Source: an uncultured Pelagibacteraceae bacterium (GTDB taxonomy: Bacteria; Pseudomonadota; Alphaproteobacteria; Pelagibacterales; Pelagibacteraceae). From it: a DNA stretch of 64,000 nucleotides. Location of the stretch: assembly GCA_902590115.1 (NCBI GenBank), contig CACIVM010000003.1:25229-89228 (forward strand), given 5' to 3'. The notes under the pieces are model-generated. The model saw only the letters and a program-made list of their open reading frames with translations, was not told the DNA's origin and did not search any database. Position numbers and translations under genes: made by a program. Positions 39,482 to 49,100 of the stretch are shown in pieces (within the stretch, counting starts at the first letter, position 1; each line of letters opens with the position of its first letter).

Positions 39482-40328
39482 AATAAAAGTTATTGTAATT
39501 TTTTTATTTATAATAATTATAAGTATAATAATCGCACGTCATTTTGTTGGCCTACATTTCAAAAAAAAATTTAGTGTTCGACCAGCACCTGGTGTAATTG
39601 TGCAGTTAGTTGAGAGTTCTATTTTTAACAAAACGATAGAGACCTTCGGTACAGCTTTAGCAAAAAACTCGAAAACTTACAGAATTAAAAAAGATCAAAT
39701 AGTTGGAAATTTTAATATAGATGGCAGATTTGTAAAAAAAGGTGAAATTATTGCTGCATTAAAAGATGCAAAAAATATAATTGCAGATTTTGATGGTAAA
39801 TTAGGAAAAAGAGAAATTGCACAAGGAGTTTTAGGAACTGATAGCCTTATTATAACTCTAGATGACTTAAAAAAAATGGTTATAGATATCAAGGTTCCTG
39901 AAAATTATGCATCAATTTTAAAAAAAGGATTAAGAGTAGAAATATTATCTTCCTCTGGAAAAAAATATAATGGTAAAACAGAGTCTATTAGTTCTAGAAT
40001 AGATCCTTCAACTAGATCAATATTGGCTAGAGTAATTGTTAATAATCAAAAATATGAGATTATTCCTGGCCAATTGATGACTGTGAAAGTAATTTATGAC
40101 GAGACTAGACATCTTTCAGTGCCAGAGAGTGCGGTAATTATTCAAGGTAAAACTGCTTTTATATATGTTGTCAAAAATGATTTGGCTGTAAAAACAGACA
40201 TTGTTATAGGAAAAAGAAATTTTGGAAAAGTTTCTGTGCTCTCTGGAATTAGTAAAGGAGATAGAGTAATAAGCGAAGGCATATCAAAAGTCAGAAATAA
40301 TTTAAAGGTAAAAATTTTAAATAATTAA
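39465..40328 (+). CDS. RND efflux periplasmic adaptor (MFP), short form without hairpin
   Basis: An N-terminal membrane helix (VIVIFLFIIIISIIIARHF) is followed by a lipoyl-like domain (VGNFNIDGRFVKKGEIIAALKD), a beta-barrel domain (KKMVIDIKVPENYASILKKGLRVEIL) and the membrane-proximal domain (LSVPESAVIIQGKTAFIYVV). The two halves of the lipoyl domain follow each other directly; the long alpha-helical hairpin that meets TolC in AcrA is missing, and the protein is 287 rather than about 390 residues. It sits 5 bp before the RND pump gene. Confidence 0.85.
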   Translation: MTTKNKIKVIVIFLFIIIISIIIARHFVGLHFKKKFSVRPAPGVIVQLVESSIFNKTIETFGTALAKNSKTYRIKKDQIVGNFNIDGRFVKKGEIIAALKDAKNIIADFDGKLGKREIAQGVLGTDSLIITLDDLKKMVIDIKVPENYASILKKGLRVEILSSSGKKYNGKTESISSRIDPSTRSILARVIVNNQKYEIIPGQLMTVKVIYDETRHLSVPESAVIIQGKTAFIYVVKNDLAVKTDIVIGKRNFGKVSVLSGISKGDRVISEGISKVRNNLKVKILNN

Positions 40329-40333
40329 TATTT

Positions 40334-43300
40334 ATGTTTCTTACAGATCTATCAATTAAAAGACCAGTTGTTGCCTCGGTAATGAGTCTAATTTTAGTAA
40401 TATTTGGTTTAGTTACTTTTCAAGAAATTCCAACTGATGAACTTCCAAATGTACAGCCGCCTGTAGTGACAATACAAACAAATTATTCAGGGGCATCTGC
40501 TGAGATAATCGATACACAAATTACTCAAAAAATTGAGGATATCGTTGGAGGAACTCCAGGTTTAGAAACTGTAGACTCCTTTAGTGAGGATGAAAGCTCA
40601 AGGATAACATTAACTTTTGAAAATGGTCTTAACCTTGACGATGTTGCAAATGATGTGAGAAGCGCAGTAGCTAGAATTCAAGATAATTTACCTGACGGTT
40701 CTGACTCACCAGAGATTTTTAAACAAAACGCAGGCATGAGAACTACAATGTGGCTATCATTTAATTCTGAAACTATGACGGATCTTGAATTGACTGATTA
40801 TGCAGATAGATATCTTACTGATTTATTCTCTACTGTGCCTGGTGTTGGTAGAGTAAGACTAGGAGGAGAAAGAGAGCTATCATTAAGAGTCTGGCTTGAT
40901 CCTATCGCATTAGCAGCAAGAGATCTTACAGTTCAAGAGGTTGAGACGGCTATCAGAAGAGAAAATGTTGAGTTTCCTGCTGGTAGAATAGAGTCTAAAG
41001 ATATAGATTTAACAATTCAATTAGATAAAGCATACAAAAATGCTGAGACTTACAAAAATTTACCTTTAAAAAGAGCCAGAGATGGTTCAATTATTAATCT
41101 TGGAGATATTTCAAAAGTCGAGGTAGGTGCTGAGTCAACAAGAACCCTTTTTAAAGGAAATGGTAAACAGGTCGTTGGTATCGGCATTTATCAACAGTCT
41201 GATGCAAACACAATAAAAGTAGCTAATGGTGTAAAAGACAAAATTAAAGAAATTAAAAATTCTTTGCCACCAAGCACTTCGTTAGAAGTTTCATTCGATA
41301 GAAGTAATTATATAAAAAGTGCAATAAAAGAAGTTTATAAAACTCTATTTTTTGCAATTATTTTAGTTACATTTATCATTTATTTGTTTTTAGGAAACAT
41401 CAGATCGTTAATAGTACCTGTTATTGCTTTACCGGTTTCATTGATATCGACATTCTTATCAATATATATTTTTGAATATTCAATAAACCTTTTCACATTG
41501 ATGGCATTAGTTCTAGCTATTGGAATAGTAGTCGATGATGCGATAGTAATGTTAGAAAATATAGTAAGAAGAATTGAGTTAGGAGAAACACCTTTAGTTG
41601 CTGCGTATAAAGGTGCTAAACAAGTTTCGTTTGCGATCATAGCAACCACTGTTGTTTTAGTAGCAGTATTTGTTCCGTTAATCTTTATTAAAGGTATCAC
41701 TGGGGTGCTATTTACTCAAACAGCAATTACGTTGGCTTCAGCAGTAGTAATATCAAGTTTCGTTGCTTTATCTTTAAGTCCAATGTTAGGAAGTAAATTT
41801 TTAAAAAAAGATATGAAGAAATCAAATTTAGTTATTAAATTTGAAAAATTTTTAGAAACAATAAGGAAAAACTATAGAGAGTCTTTGGTTGCTTGGATAC
41901 AAAAAAAAAGAATTATTATTTCTTTTTTAGGTGTCACTTTAATAACAACTATTTTTTTATACAATTATACACCAAAAGAACTGATAGCTCCTGAAGATAG
42001 AGGTGCTTTTTTTGTTATAATAAAAGCACCACAAGGATCTGGTTTTAATTTTACAAAATCAAAAGCTGAGCAAATAGAAAAATTGTTGTTACCAAAAGTT
42101 GGTGACGGTGAGTATCGTAAACTTATTATGCGAGTCCCAGGTTTTGGAAAGTCAGCAAAACAAGTAAATAGTGGTTTTATAATAGTATTACTTGAGCATT
42201 GGAAATTACGAGATAGGCATGGTGTAAAAATAATGCGTGAGAGTTTTAGTGAAATATCAAAAGTCCCTGGTGTTCTAGCATTTCCAATAATGCCGCAAGG
42301 TATAAGAACTGGCGGCGTTGAAAGTCCAGTGCAATTTGTGTTACTTGGAAATACTTATAATGAATTAATTAAATGGAAAGAAATAATCAAAAATGAAGCT
42401 AGAAAAAATCCTGGCTTAACCTCTATACAAGATGATTTTGATTTAAATAAACCACAATTAAATGTGCAAATTAATCAAAAAAAAGCTGCAGATTTAGGTG
42501 TCTCTACTGAGGATATTGGTAGAACCTTAGAGACAATTTTTGGTTCAAAGACAGTTACACAATTTAATCAAGAGGGTAAAGAATACTCTATAATACTGCA
42601 AGGTGATATTAAGGATAGGCAAGAACCAAATAGTATAAGTAAAGTTTTTGTAAGATCTAAAAATAATGGAAAATTAATATCAATATCAAATCTAGTAACT
42701 TACAATGAAGAAGGCCAATCCCCTTTTTTATCAAGATATAATAGACAAAAGGCGGTCACTATATCTGCCAGATTAGTTGGAAATTATACACTTGATGAAG
42801 CATTAAAATTTTTAGTGAATGTCGTCGAGAAAAATACTCCAAAAGCTAAAATTGCATATAAGGGGGAGAGTGAAGAATATAAAAAAACTAATAATGAATT
42901 ATATGCAATATTTATTTTAGCATTATTAACAGCTTATCTTGCAATGTGTGCCCAGTTTGAAAGTTGGCGACATCCATTGACGATAATGTTAACTGTTCCA
43001 TTAGCAATATTGGGTGGTATATTAGGCTTACTAGTAGTTGGATCATCTCTTAATGTTTATAGTCAGATTGCGCTAATAATCTTGATTGGCTTATCAGCTA
43101 AAAACGGAATTCTTATAGTTGAATTTGCAAATCAATTAAGAAAACAAGGAAAGAAAATCGAAGTAGCAATCGTGGATGCGGCAGCTATTAGACTTAGACC
43201 TATACTAATGACAAGTTTATCAACTATATTTGGGGTTATGCCACTAATATTAAGTTCTGGTCCCGGAGCAGCAAGTAGATTAACAGTAGGTATAACGATA

Positions 43301-43429
43301 TTTGGTGGAATGTTATTTTCAACTTTTTTCACATTATACGTAATTCCAACTATGTATTCAATAATCGGGAAAAATAGTCAAAATATTGACTCTGTTGAAG
43401 TTGAACTAAATAAGCAACTTAAAAAATAA
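40334..43429 (+). CDS. RND-family efflux permease (AcrB/MexB type)
   Basis: The pump has 1031 residues with 12 membrane helices and two large periplasmic loops. It begins FLTDLSIKRPVVASVMSLIL and GLVTFQEIPTDELPNVQPP. The proton-relay residues are seen in helix 4, VLAIGIVVDDAIVMLENI (Asp pair), and helix 10, ILIGLSAKNGILIVEFAN (Lys). It resembles the HAE-1 class. It should export amphiphilic compounds with the adaptor encoded just upstream; no outer-membrane TolC is in this window. Convergent 11-bp overlap with the next gene. Confidence 0.94.
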   Translation: MFLTDLSIKRPVVASVMSLILVIFGLVTFQEIPTDELPNVQPPVVTIQTNYSGASAEIIDTQITQKIEDIVGGTPGLETVDSFSEDESSRITLTFENGLNLDDVANDVRSAVARIQDNLPDGSDSPEIFKQNAGMRTTMWLSFNSETMTDLELTDYADRYLTDLFSTVPGVGRVRLGGERELSLRVWLDPIALAARDLTVQEVETAIRRENVEFPAGRIESKDIDLTIQLDKAYKNAETYKNLPLKRARDGSIINLGDISKVEVGAESTRTLFKGNGKQVVGIGIYQQSDANTIKVANGVKDKIKEIKNSLPPSTSLEVSFDRSNYIKSAIKEVYKTLFFAIILVTFIIYLFLGNIRSLIVPVIALPVSLISTFLSIYIFEYSINLFTLMALVLAIGIVVDDAIVMLENIVRRIELGETPLVAAYKGAKQVSFAIIATTVVLVAVFVPLIFIKGITGVLFTQTAITLASAVVISSFVALSLSPMLGSKFLKKDMKKSNLVIKFEKFLETIRKNYRESLVAWIQKKRIIISFLGVTLITTIFLYNYTPKELIAPEDRGAFFVIIKAPQGSGFNFTKSKAEQIEKLLLPKVGDGEYRKLIMRVPGFGKSAKQVNSGFIIVLLEHWKLRDRHGVKIMRESFSEISKVPGVLAFPIMPQGIRTGGVESPVQFVLLGNTYNELIKWKEIIKNEARKNPGLTSIQDDFDLNKPQLNVQINQKKAADLGVSTEDIGRTLETIFGSKTVTQFNQEGKEYSIILQGDIKDRQEPNSISKVFVRSKNNGKLISISNLVTYNEEGQSPFLSRYNRQKAVTISARLVGNYTLDEALKFLVNVVEKNTPKAKIAYKGESEEYKKTNNELYAIFILALLTAYLAMCAQFESWRHPLTIMLTVPLAILGGILGLLVVGSSLNVYSQIALIILIGLSAKNGILIVEFANQLRKQGKKIEVAIVDAAAIRLRPILMTSLSTIFGVMPLILSSGPGAASRLTVGITIFGGMLFSTFFTLYVIPTMYSIIGKNSQNIDSVEVELNKQLKK

Positions 43430-44015
43430 TGTATTTTTTTTTGTCCAGGTTTTTTTTACAAATAGTTAACTGTTTTCTATATTTTTTTGCCATTTCTTTC
43501 ACTGATTTTGCGTAGATAATTGCTTTTTTATCTGTTGAATAATTTTTGTAATCTCCCCAACCTTTATAATAAGCTAAATATTGTCGGTAGGCATCAGATT
43601 TTGGGATTTTAAGAATTTTGTTAGTTTTGTTGATATACCAACCAACAAAATCAACGGAGTCTTTAAATCTCGCTCTGGTCGCTAATGGATTACTGGTCTC
43701 TTTTTTGTATTGCTCCCAAGTCCCCTTTACAGCCTGAGAGTAACCAAATGAAGTTGACGGTCTTTTAAATGGTATTACCTTAAATATTTTTACCCTTGGT
43801 GGTTTAGCTAACCAATTAAAGTCGCTCTCCTTTTTAATAAATGCGAGTTGTATATAAATTGGGGCACCCCATTTTTCATAAGATGCTTTAGCATGTTTGT
43901 ACCAAAGATATCGTTCCTCAAAAATTTGACAACTATCACTTGTATTTTTTGGAACTGAAGAGCAGGAAAGTAATAATAAAAAAAATGTAATTATTATAAA
44001 AGTTTTACGAATCAC
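43419..44015 (-). CDS. Lytic-transglycosylase-like lipoprotein
   Basis: A signal peptide ending in LLLLSCSSVP (lipobox LLSC) leads to an SLT-fold domain: IYIQLAFIKKESDFNWLAKPPR has the catalytic Glu in the usual x-E-S context, and PSTSFGYSQAVKGTWEQYKKETSN has the G-Y-x-Q motif of family 1 transglycosylases. YRQYLAYYKGWGDYKN is a later conserved helix. It probably cleaves peptidoglycan glycan chains from a membrane anchor. 198 residues. It is upstream of nothing on its strand and follows the nuclease gene by 14 bp. Confidence 0.8.
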   Translation of the reverse strand: MIRKTFIIITFFLLLLSCSSVPKNTSDSCQIFEERYLWYKHAKASYEKWGAPIYIQLAFIKKESDFNWLAKPPRVKIFKVIPFKRPSTSFGYSQAVKGTWEQYKKETSNPLATRARFKDSVDFVGWYINKTNKILKIPKSDAYRQYLAYYKGWGDYKNYSTDKKAIIYAKSVKEMAKKYRKQLTICKKNLDKKKYIIF

Positions 44016-44029
44016 TTTCTTATTATAAA

Positions 44030-44509
44030 TTATTTATTTTTTCTTCTCCATTCTTCCGGCTTATGAAATTTTCCTTTCCAAAGGCCTTTTTTATTAATTT
44101 TTGCAAAATTTTCTTGATCAACATATTTTTTTGAATATTTTTTGTAGACAATTGCATATCCATTTATAACCATCAAACTATTAATATTTTTTTTATTTAC
44201 AAAGCAGGTTCCTAGAAGTCTTCCATAAAAATCTTTATCGGAATAAAAACATTTTACATTATTTTTTTTGATAAAAAAGATTAATTTTTTTTTTGACTCT
44301 ATACCGCAATTATATTTAGTTGAAACATAATCGTAACATATTTGATTTAATTCAGGTGCATCAATACCATGAAGTCTTATTTTTTTATTCTTTAAGATTA
44401 TAGTATCTCCATCAATTACTCTTGCCTTACCTATTAAAAATTTATTTTCACTTGAAAAAATTTTTTGGTTTAAAAAGATTGAAAATATTAGTAAAAAAAG
44501 AAGTTTCAT
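44030..44509 (-). CDS. Secreted staphylococcal-nuclease-like (SNase) nuclease
   Basis: A signal peptide (KLLFLLIFSIFLNQKIFS) precedes an SNase domain: GKARVIDGDTIILKNKKIRLHGIDAPELNQ supplies the calcium-binding Asp and catalytic Arg, and DKDFYGRLLGTCFVNKKNINSLMVINGYAIVY supplies the second catalytic Arg and fold core. WKGKFHKPEEWRRKNK is the usual tail. It likely degrades extracellular or periplasmic nucleic acids, a source of phosphorus. It overlaps the VanZ-like gene by 4 bp. Confidence 0.88.
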   Translation of the reverse strand: MKLLFLLIFSIFLNQKIFSSENKFLIGKARVIDGDTIILKNKKIRLHGIDAPELNQICYDYVSTKYNCGIESKKKLIFFIKKNNVKCFYSDKDFYGRLLGTCFVNKKNINSLMVINGYAIVYKKYSKKYVDQENFAKINKKGLWKGKFHKPEEWRRKNK

Positions 44510-44889
44510 TTTTTTAAAATTAAAATTAAATTAAGTGACAAATATCCAATAATTATTCCAAAAATGTTTGATACTAAATCGAGAATTTGAAAAGACCTAT
44601 TAGGAATAAAAAAATGAAAAAATTCTAAAATAATTGAAAATATTATAATAAATAAAATAAACTTATTTAACCTTTTTGCATTATATTGAATTATTCCACC
44701 AAGTAAAGTTATATATAAAAAAGCAAAAAAGTGATTTAATGAGGTTCCCACTGAGTGATCAAGAATATTAGGTTGTATTGCAAAGTCCCCATATAAAATC
44801 TTACCTATTATACTTCCAGGATAAATATATATAATGATTAGTATAATGAGAGAGAAATAATAAAATAATTTTAATATATTTTTATTCAT
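44506..44889 (-). CDS. VanZ-like membrane protein
   Basis: A 127-residue protein with about four membrane helices. The DHSVGTSLNHFFAFLYITLLGGIIQYN segment, and FHFFIPNRSFQILDLVSNIFGIIIGYL near the end (Asp-x-x-x-N pattern), match the VanZ-like family. These are widespread inner-membrane proteins of unclear function; VanZ itself gives low-level teicoplanin resistance. It leads a small operon with the nuclease (4-bp overlap) and the transglycosylase-like gene. Confidence 0.78.
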   Translation of the reverse strand: MNKNILKLFYYFSLIILIIIYIYPGSIIGKILYGDFAIQPNILDHSVGTSLNHFFAFLYITLLGGIIQYNAKRLNKFILFIIIFSIILEFFHFFIPNRSFQILDLVSNIFGIIIGYLSLNLILILKK

Positions 44890-44934
44890 ATTATTTTAAT
44901 ATAGTAAATATTTATAACTTTTAAATCATATTAT

Positions 44935-45654
44935 ATGGTTAAATTGATTTTAGTCAGACATGGACAAAGCACCTGGAATGCTGAAAATAAATTTACAGGT
45001 TGGGTTGATGTTGATCTTTCTAAAAAAGGGGAAGAAGAGGCAAAAAAATCCGGTCAGTTAATTAAATCTAACAATTTAAAAATTCATGTTTCTTTCACTT
45101 CGTTCCTGAAGAGAGCAATCAGAACACTCACAATTATTTTAGATGAAAATGATTTAGAAAAAAAATTTAACGCATCCTGGGAAATTAATGAAAGGCATTA
45201 CGGGGCATTAACAGGATTAAATAAAGATGAGACAAAAAAAAAGCTTGGAGATGAACAATTTAAAAAATATAGAAGATCCTGGGATATTTCACCTCCACCA
45301 ATATCAACTGATGACAAGTGTCTTGAAAATTTTAGCCCACTTAATTCCGGGATCCCAAAAGAAAAAGTACCTAAAACAGAATCTCTTAAGGACACCTACA
45401 ATAGAGTCATTCCCTTCTTTAATCAGAATGTTGCAAAAAATTTGAGAAATAATAATAATGTTTTAATTAGTGCTCATGGGAATTCATTAAGAGCCTTGTG
45501 TAAGTTTCTTTTTAATATTTCCGATACAAATATTAATAAGCTAGAAATTCCTACTGGAAACCCCCTAATAATAAATTTTGATGAAAGTTTAAACATTAAA
45601 AATTTTAATTATTTAGATAAATCAAGAGAGAAGGAAATAATTGTTAATCAATAA
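44935..45654 (+). CDS. gpmA: 2,3-bisphosphoglycerate-dependent phosphoglycerate mutase
   Basis: It converts 3- and 2-phosphoglycerate. The phosphohistidine motif LVRHGQSTWNAENKFTGWVDVDLSKKG opens the protein; FTSFLKRAIRTL, NERHYGALTGLNKDE, and LISAHGNSLRALCKFL (second catalytic His) follow. 239 residues is normal for this class. It is divergent from the VanZ-like gene by 45 bp and converges with murU with an 11-bp overlap. Confidence 0.95.
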   Translation: MVKLILVRHGQSTWNAENKFTGWVDVDLSKKGEEEAKKSGQLIKSNNLKIHVSFTSFLKRAIRTLTIILDENDLEKKFNASWEINERHYGALTGLNKDETKKKLGDEQFKKYRRSWDISPPPISTDDKCLENFSPLNSGIPKEKVPKTESLKDTYNRVIPFFNQNVAKNLRNNNNVLISAHGNSLRALCKFLFNISDTNINKLEIPTGNPLIINFDESLNIKNFNYLDKSREKEIIVNQ

Positions 45655-46345
45655 ATTTTAATTCATTAATTTTATCAAATATTTTTTTTGTGTTTATATG
45701 AATGAATCTATTATTACTTATGTGACCTTTTAATTTTTTAAGAGATATAAGCTCATCCCATATTAGATTTATTGAAAATTTTTTGACTTTTACATTTTCA
45801 AAAACTCCATTATTTAAAATCTGCATACCTGTATAGATATAATTATTTGTTGTTTCTCTTGAAACTATATTTTCAATATTCAAAGAAAAATCGCCTTTAA
45901 AAGTTTCATCATAACTAAGTTTTTTAGGAGCTAATAATAAAATACAAACATTGTCTCTAAAATATTTTTTTTCTAAAATTTCTAGTTCTTTAGAATAATC
46001 TTTATTCCAGACAGTGTCAGGGTTAATTACAATAAATGGCTCTTTTTTAAATTTTTTTGTACCCTTTAAGATTCCTCCGCCAGTGTCCAGTATCTGATTA
46101 TCTTCATCTGAGATAGTTATTTTGACACTAAAAGAGTTATTTCTAATATATGTTTTAATTTGATCTGATAAATGATGAACATTAATTACGATTTCATCTA
46201 CACCATGATTTTTAAGTAGTATGATAGATCTCTCTAATAAACATTTATTGTTTACTTTTATCAAAGGTTTTGGAATTTTGTCTGTTATTGGCTTTAATCG
46301 AGTACCAAGTCCTGCAGCTAATATCATTGCTTTTTTTATTTTCAT
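45644..46345 (-). CDS. murU: N-acetylmuramate-1-phosphate uridylyltransferase (MurU-like)
   Basis: A nucleotidyltransferase of 233 residues: MILAAGLGTRLKPITDKIPKPLIKV is the nucleotide-binding signature, INVHHLSDQI the next conserved stretch, and INPDTVW holds the metal-binding Asp. Beside an AmgK-like kinase, it is best read as MurU, which makes UDP-MurNAc from MurNAc-1-phosphate in peptidoglycan recycling. By sequence alone it could also be a mannose-1-phosphate guanylyltransferase. Overlaps amgK by 4 bp. Confidence 0.82.
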   Translation of the reverse strand: MKIKKAMILAAGLGTRLKPITDKIPKPLIKVNNKCLLERSIILLKNHGVDEIVINVHHLSDQIKTYIRNNSFSVKITISDEDNQILDTGGGILKGTKKFKKEPFIVINPDTVWNKDYSKELEILEKKYFRDNVCILLLAPKKLSYDETFKGDFSLNIENIVSRETTNNYIYTGMQILNNGVFENVKVKKFSINLIWDELISLKKLKGHISNNRFIHINTKKIFDKINELKFID

Positions 46346-47304
46346 TTCAATTTATTATTTTGTATTTTGTTTAAAGGTAAAAGTTTTTTAAGTTTTTTTT
46401 TAAAATTGTAAAATATAGGATTTCTTAAAGTTTCATTAATTTGCTTCCAAGTATTTGGAAGATATTTCAGATATCCTTTTTTTCTATCTCTCTTATACAA
46501 TCTGACAAAAATTCCAAGAATTTTGAGGTTTCTTTGCAAAGAAAGAATATCAAAATCATTTTTCATTTTTTCCTTATCTTTAATTTTTAAACAGGATTTC
46601 TTGATATAAAAATTAAAAAGTTTTTCCTTATTTTTTTTTGATATTTTTAAACGTATATCGTTAATTAAAGATGCTAGGTCGTAAAGTGGATTGCCTATAA
46701 TTGCATCTTGGCTATCAATTATCGCTGGTTTTTTTTTATAAAACATTATATTTGAAGCGTGAAAATCTCTGTGAACCATAAATTTATTTTTATAACTTAA
46801 TTTTTTAAATAATTTTGTTAATTCTTTTTTTAAAATTACTTTTATCTTAAAAAGATTTTTATTTTTAAAATTATATTTTAAATACCAGTCAAAAAATAAA
46901 TCTGATTCTTTATGTAAAATATTAAGATTATATTTTTGAATAGTAATTTTTTTTTTTCTATAAATGAAACTTTTATTTATTTTAATATTTTGTAATTTAA
47001 TGATAAGAAAAATTAATGGCTTGTAAAGATTGTATAAGTTTTTTCTCTTTTTTGCCAAATCAAAATATGATATTTTTCCAAAATCACTTATTTCTATCAT
47101 ATTTTCTTCAAAAAATTGGTTTAGTAATTTAGGTGCTAAAATTTTATTTCTATTTAGAATTTCATTAATTGCACAATATAATATTAGATTAGTGAAATGA
47201 TCTTTTTTAGATTTTACTATTATTGAAGTTTTATTCGCCCTTTGTAGTCTATAAAATTCTCTAAAAGAGGCATCACCGGATATTTTTTTTAGCTTATAGA
47301 TCAT
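46342..47304 (-). CDS. amgK: Anomeric MurNAc/GlcNAc kinase (AmgK-like, aminoglycoside phosphotransferase fold)
   Basis: The APH-type kinase domain has the nucleotide lysine region TSIIVKSKKDHF near residue 28, the catalytic loop FMVHRDFHASNIMFYKKKPAIIDSQDAIIGNPLYDLASLI (H-R-D-x-H-x-x-N and the metal Asp in IIDSQD), and a helical end. In the murU operon this matches AmgK, which phosphorylates recovered MurNAc at C1. It overlaps tsaE by 11 bp. The tsaE-amgK-murU order is common in alphaproteobacteria. Confidence 0.82.
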   Translation of the reverse strand: MIYKLKKISGDASFREFYRLQRANKTSIIVKSKKDHFTNLILYCAINEILNRNKILAPKLLNQFFEENMIEISDFGKISYFDLAKKRKNLYNLYKPLIFLIIKLQNIKINKSFIYRKKKITIQKYNLNILHKESDLFFDWYLKYNFKNKNLFKIKVILKKELTKLFKKLSYKNKFMVHRDFHASNIMFYKKKPAIIDSQDAIIGNPLYDLASLINDIRLKISKKNKEKLFNFYIKKSCLKIKDKEKMKNDFDILSLQRNLKILGIFVRLYKRDRKKGYLKYLPNTWKQINETLRNPIFYNFKKKLKKLLPLNKIQNNKLK

Positions 47305-47749
47305 TTAATTTGAAATTCTTCCATTTTCCTTGGCCTTTAAATTTTAATTTTCTTTCTTCTGTGAAATTTGTATGTTCAAAAAAAATACTTATTTTATTTT
47401 TTATTTTAAACTTAATCTGTTCAGGCCACTCGATTATTTTGATTGATTTTTCATCATCCGTGAAAATATCAAGCTGATCAATATCTTCTTTTGTTTTAAG
47501 CCTGTATAAATCATAATGCTTTATTTTTTTATTTTTAAGATCATACTCATAAAGTAAATTAAATGTCGGGCTTAAGACCTCTGTAATTTTCATATTATTA
47601 TTTTTTTGTAGAAAGTTAATTAAAAGTCTTGTGAATGTTGTTTTTCCGGTGCCAATTTGACCATATAGAAAAATGCAATCAGAAGTATCTAGTTTCCTGC
47701 CAATTTTTTTTGTTATTTTTGATAATTGGTCTAAAGATTTTATTATCAT
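47294..47749 (-). CDS. tsaE: tRNA threonylcarbamoyladenosine biosynthesis ATPase TsaE
   Basis: The P-loop FLYGQIGTGKTTFTRLLINFL near residue 28 and EVLSPTFNLLYEYDLKNKKIKHYDLYRLKTKEDIDQL (TsaE-specific S-P-T-F and H-x-D-x-Y-R motifs) identify the protein. It regulates the TsaBD complex that makes t6A in tRNAs decoding ANN codons. 151 residues is normal. It begins 12 bp after ahcY on the same strand. Confidence 0.92.
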   Translation of the reverse strand: MIIKSLDQLSKITKKIGRKLDTSDCIFLYGQIGTGKTTFTRLLINFLQKNNNMKITEVLSPTFNLLYEYDLKNKKIKHYDLYRLKTKEDIDQLDIFTDDEKSIKIIEWPEQIKFKIKNKISIFFEHTNFTEERKLKFKGQGKWKNFKLNDL

Positions 47750-47761
47750 TAGAAAAATGTT

Positions 47762-49051
47762 CTAATATCTATATGTATCAGGTTTATAGGGGCCTTTTTG
47801 TTCTACGTTTATATAATCTGCTTGATCTTTAGATAGTTTGGTTAATTTTGCTCCCACTTTTTCTAAGTGTAAAGTTGCGACTTTTTCATCTAAATGTTTT
47901 GGTAATACATAAACTTTATTCTTGTAATTATTTGAGTTTTTCCATAGTTCAATTTGTGCTATTACTTGATTAGTAAATGACGCACTCATCACAAAACTTG
48001 GATGACCAGTAGCGCAACCCAGGTTTACTAATCGACCTTCAGCCAAAAGTATAATTCGTTTTTTACTCGGCAATTCAATCTCATGAACTTGTGGCTTAAT
48101 TTCATTCCATTTATAATTCTTCAAAGCATCAACTTGAATTTCATTATCAAAATGTCCGATGTTACATAAAATTGCTCTATCTTTCATGGATCTCATATGA
48201 TCTGCCGTCACAACATCTTTATTTCCAGTAGCAGTAACAACAATATCAGCATCCTTTATTGCTTCTTCCATCAACACTACCTCATATCCTTCCATTGCGG
48301 CTTGTAAAGCACATATTGGGTCTGTCTCTGTGACTAAAACTCTAGCTCCACTTTGTCTAAGTGATGCTGCACTGCCTTTGCCTACATCACCAAAACCTGC
48401 TACTATCGCTACCTTACCGGACATCATAGTATCAGTAGCCCTTTTTATTCCATCAACTAAACTTTCTCTACAACCATATAAATTATCAAATTTTGATTTG
48501 GTCACAGAGTCATTCACATTGATTGCTGGAATTAATAATTTTTTATCATTTTCCATTTTTAGTAAAGCTTTTACACCTGTAGTAGTCTCTTCAGAAACTC
48601 CTTTTACTGATTTTAAAAGATCTTTATATTCGTTGTGCATCAAAGCTGTAAGGTCGCCCCCATCATCTAGTATTAGATTTGGTTTCCATTTTTTGTTACC
48701 TTCGATAGTTTGTCTGACACACCACCAGTATTCTTTTTCAGTTTCACCTTTCCATGCAAAAACTGGTATACCTGATTTGGCAATAGCAGCTGCGGCATGA
48801 TCTTGAGTAGAAAAAATATTGCATGAGGACCATCTTACTTCTGCTCCCAGCATTACTAAAGTTTCAATTAAAACTGCTGTTTGAATAGTCATATGAAGGC
48901 AACCAACAATTTTTGCACCCTTAAGAGGAAGTTTATTTTTATACTCCTTTCTCAAAGCAATCAAACCAGGCATTTCGCTTTCTGCTAATGAAATTTCTTT
49001 TCTGCCAAAGTCAGCGAGTTTAAGATCTTTTACTTTATAATCTTGAGACAT
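47762..49051 (-). CDS. ahcY: Adenosylhomocysteinase
   Basis: AhcY breaks S-adenosylhomocysteine into adenosine and homocysteine. Present are [68 protein letters not shown] with catalytic Lys, the NAD-binding [12 protein letters not shown], and the C-terminal NAD-contacting end [10 protein letters not shown]. 429 residues. The leader before its ATG is only 47 bp from the chvG stop, too short for a full SAH riboswitch plus expression signals. It leads tsaE-amgK-murU. Confidence 0.96.
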   Translation of the reverse strand: MSQDYKVKDLKLADFGRKEISLAESEMPGLIALRKEYKNKLPLKGAKIVGCLHMTIQTAVLIETLVMLGAEVRWSSCNIFSTQDHAAAAIAKSGIPVFAWKGETEKEYWWCVRQTIEGNKKWKPNLILDDGGDLTALMHNEYKDLLKSVKGVSEETTTGVKALLKMENDKKLLIPAINVNDSVTKSKFDNLYGCRESLVDGIKRATDTMMSGKVAIVAGFGDVGKGSAASLRQSGARVLVTETDPICALQAAMEGYEVVLMEEAIKDADIVVTATGNKDVVTADHMRSMKDRAILCNIGHFDNEIQVDALKNYKWNEIKPQVHEIELPSKKRIILLAEGRLVNLGCATGHPSFVMSASFTNQVIAQIELWKNSNNYKNKVYVLPKHLDEKVATLHLEKVGAKLTKLSKDQADYINVEQKGPYKPDTYRY

Positions 49052-49077
49052 ATTTAGAGTTTATTAGCAATAATAAC

Positions 49078-49100
49078 AACGGTTATCAAGATAACACGTT
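49078..49100 (-). terminator. Hairpin between chvG and ahcY
   Basis: Read on the minus strand, AACG-T-GTTATC-TT-GATAAC-CGTT forms a 10-bp stem with one bulged T and a 2-nt tip. The chvG stop codon overlaps its 5' edge. It lies 27 bp before the ahcY start, so it is either the terminator of the chvI-chvG operon, without a good U-run, or an RNA processing or stability element in a joint transcript. Confidence 0.55.

Noticed and set aside
49052-49098. Possible SAH riboswitch before ahcY
   Set aside because: Only 47 bp separate the chvG stop from the ahcY start, and the sequence there forms one simple hairpin; too little room for the known SAH aptamer.
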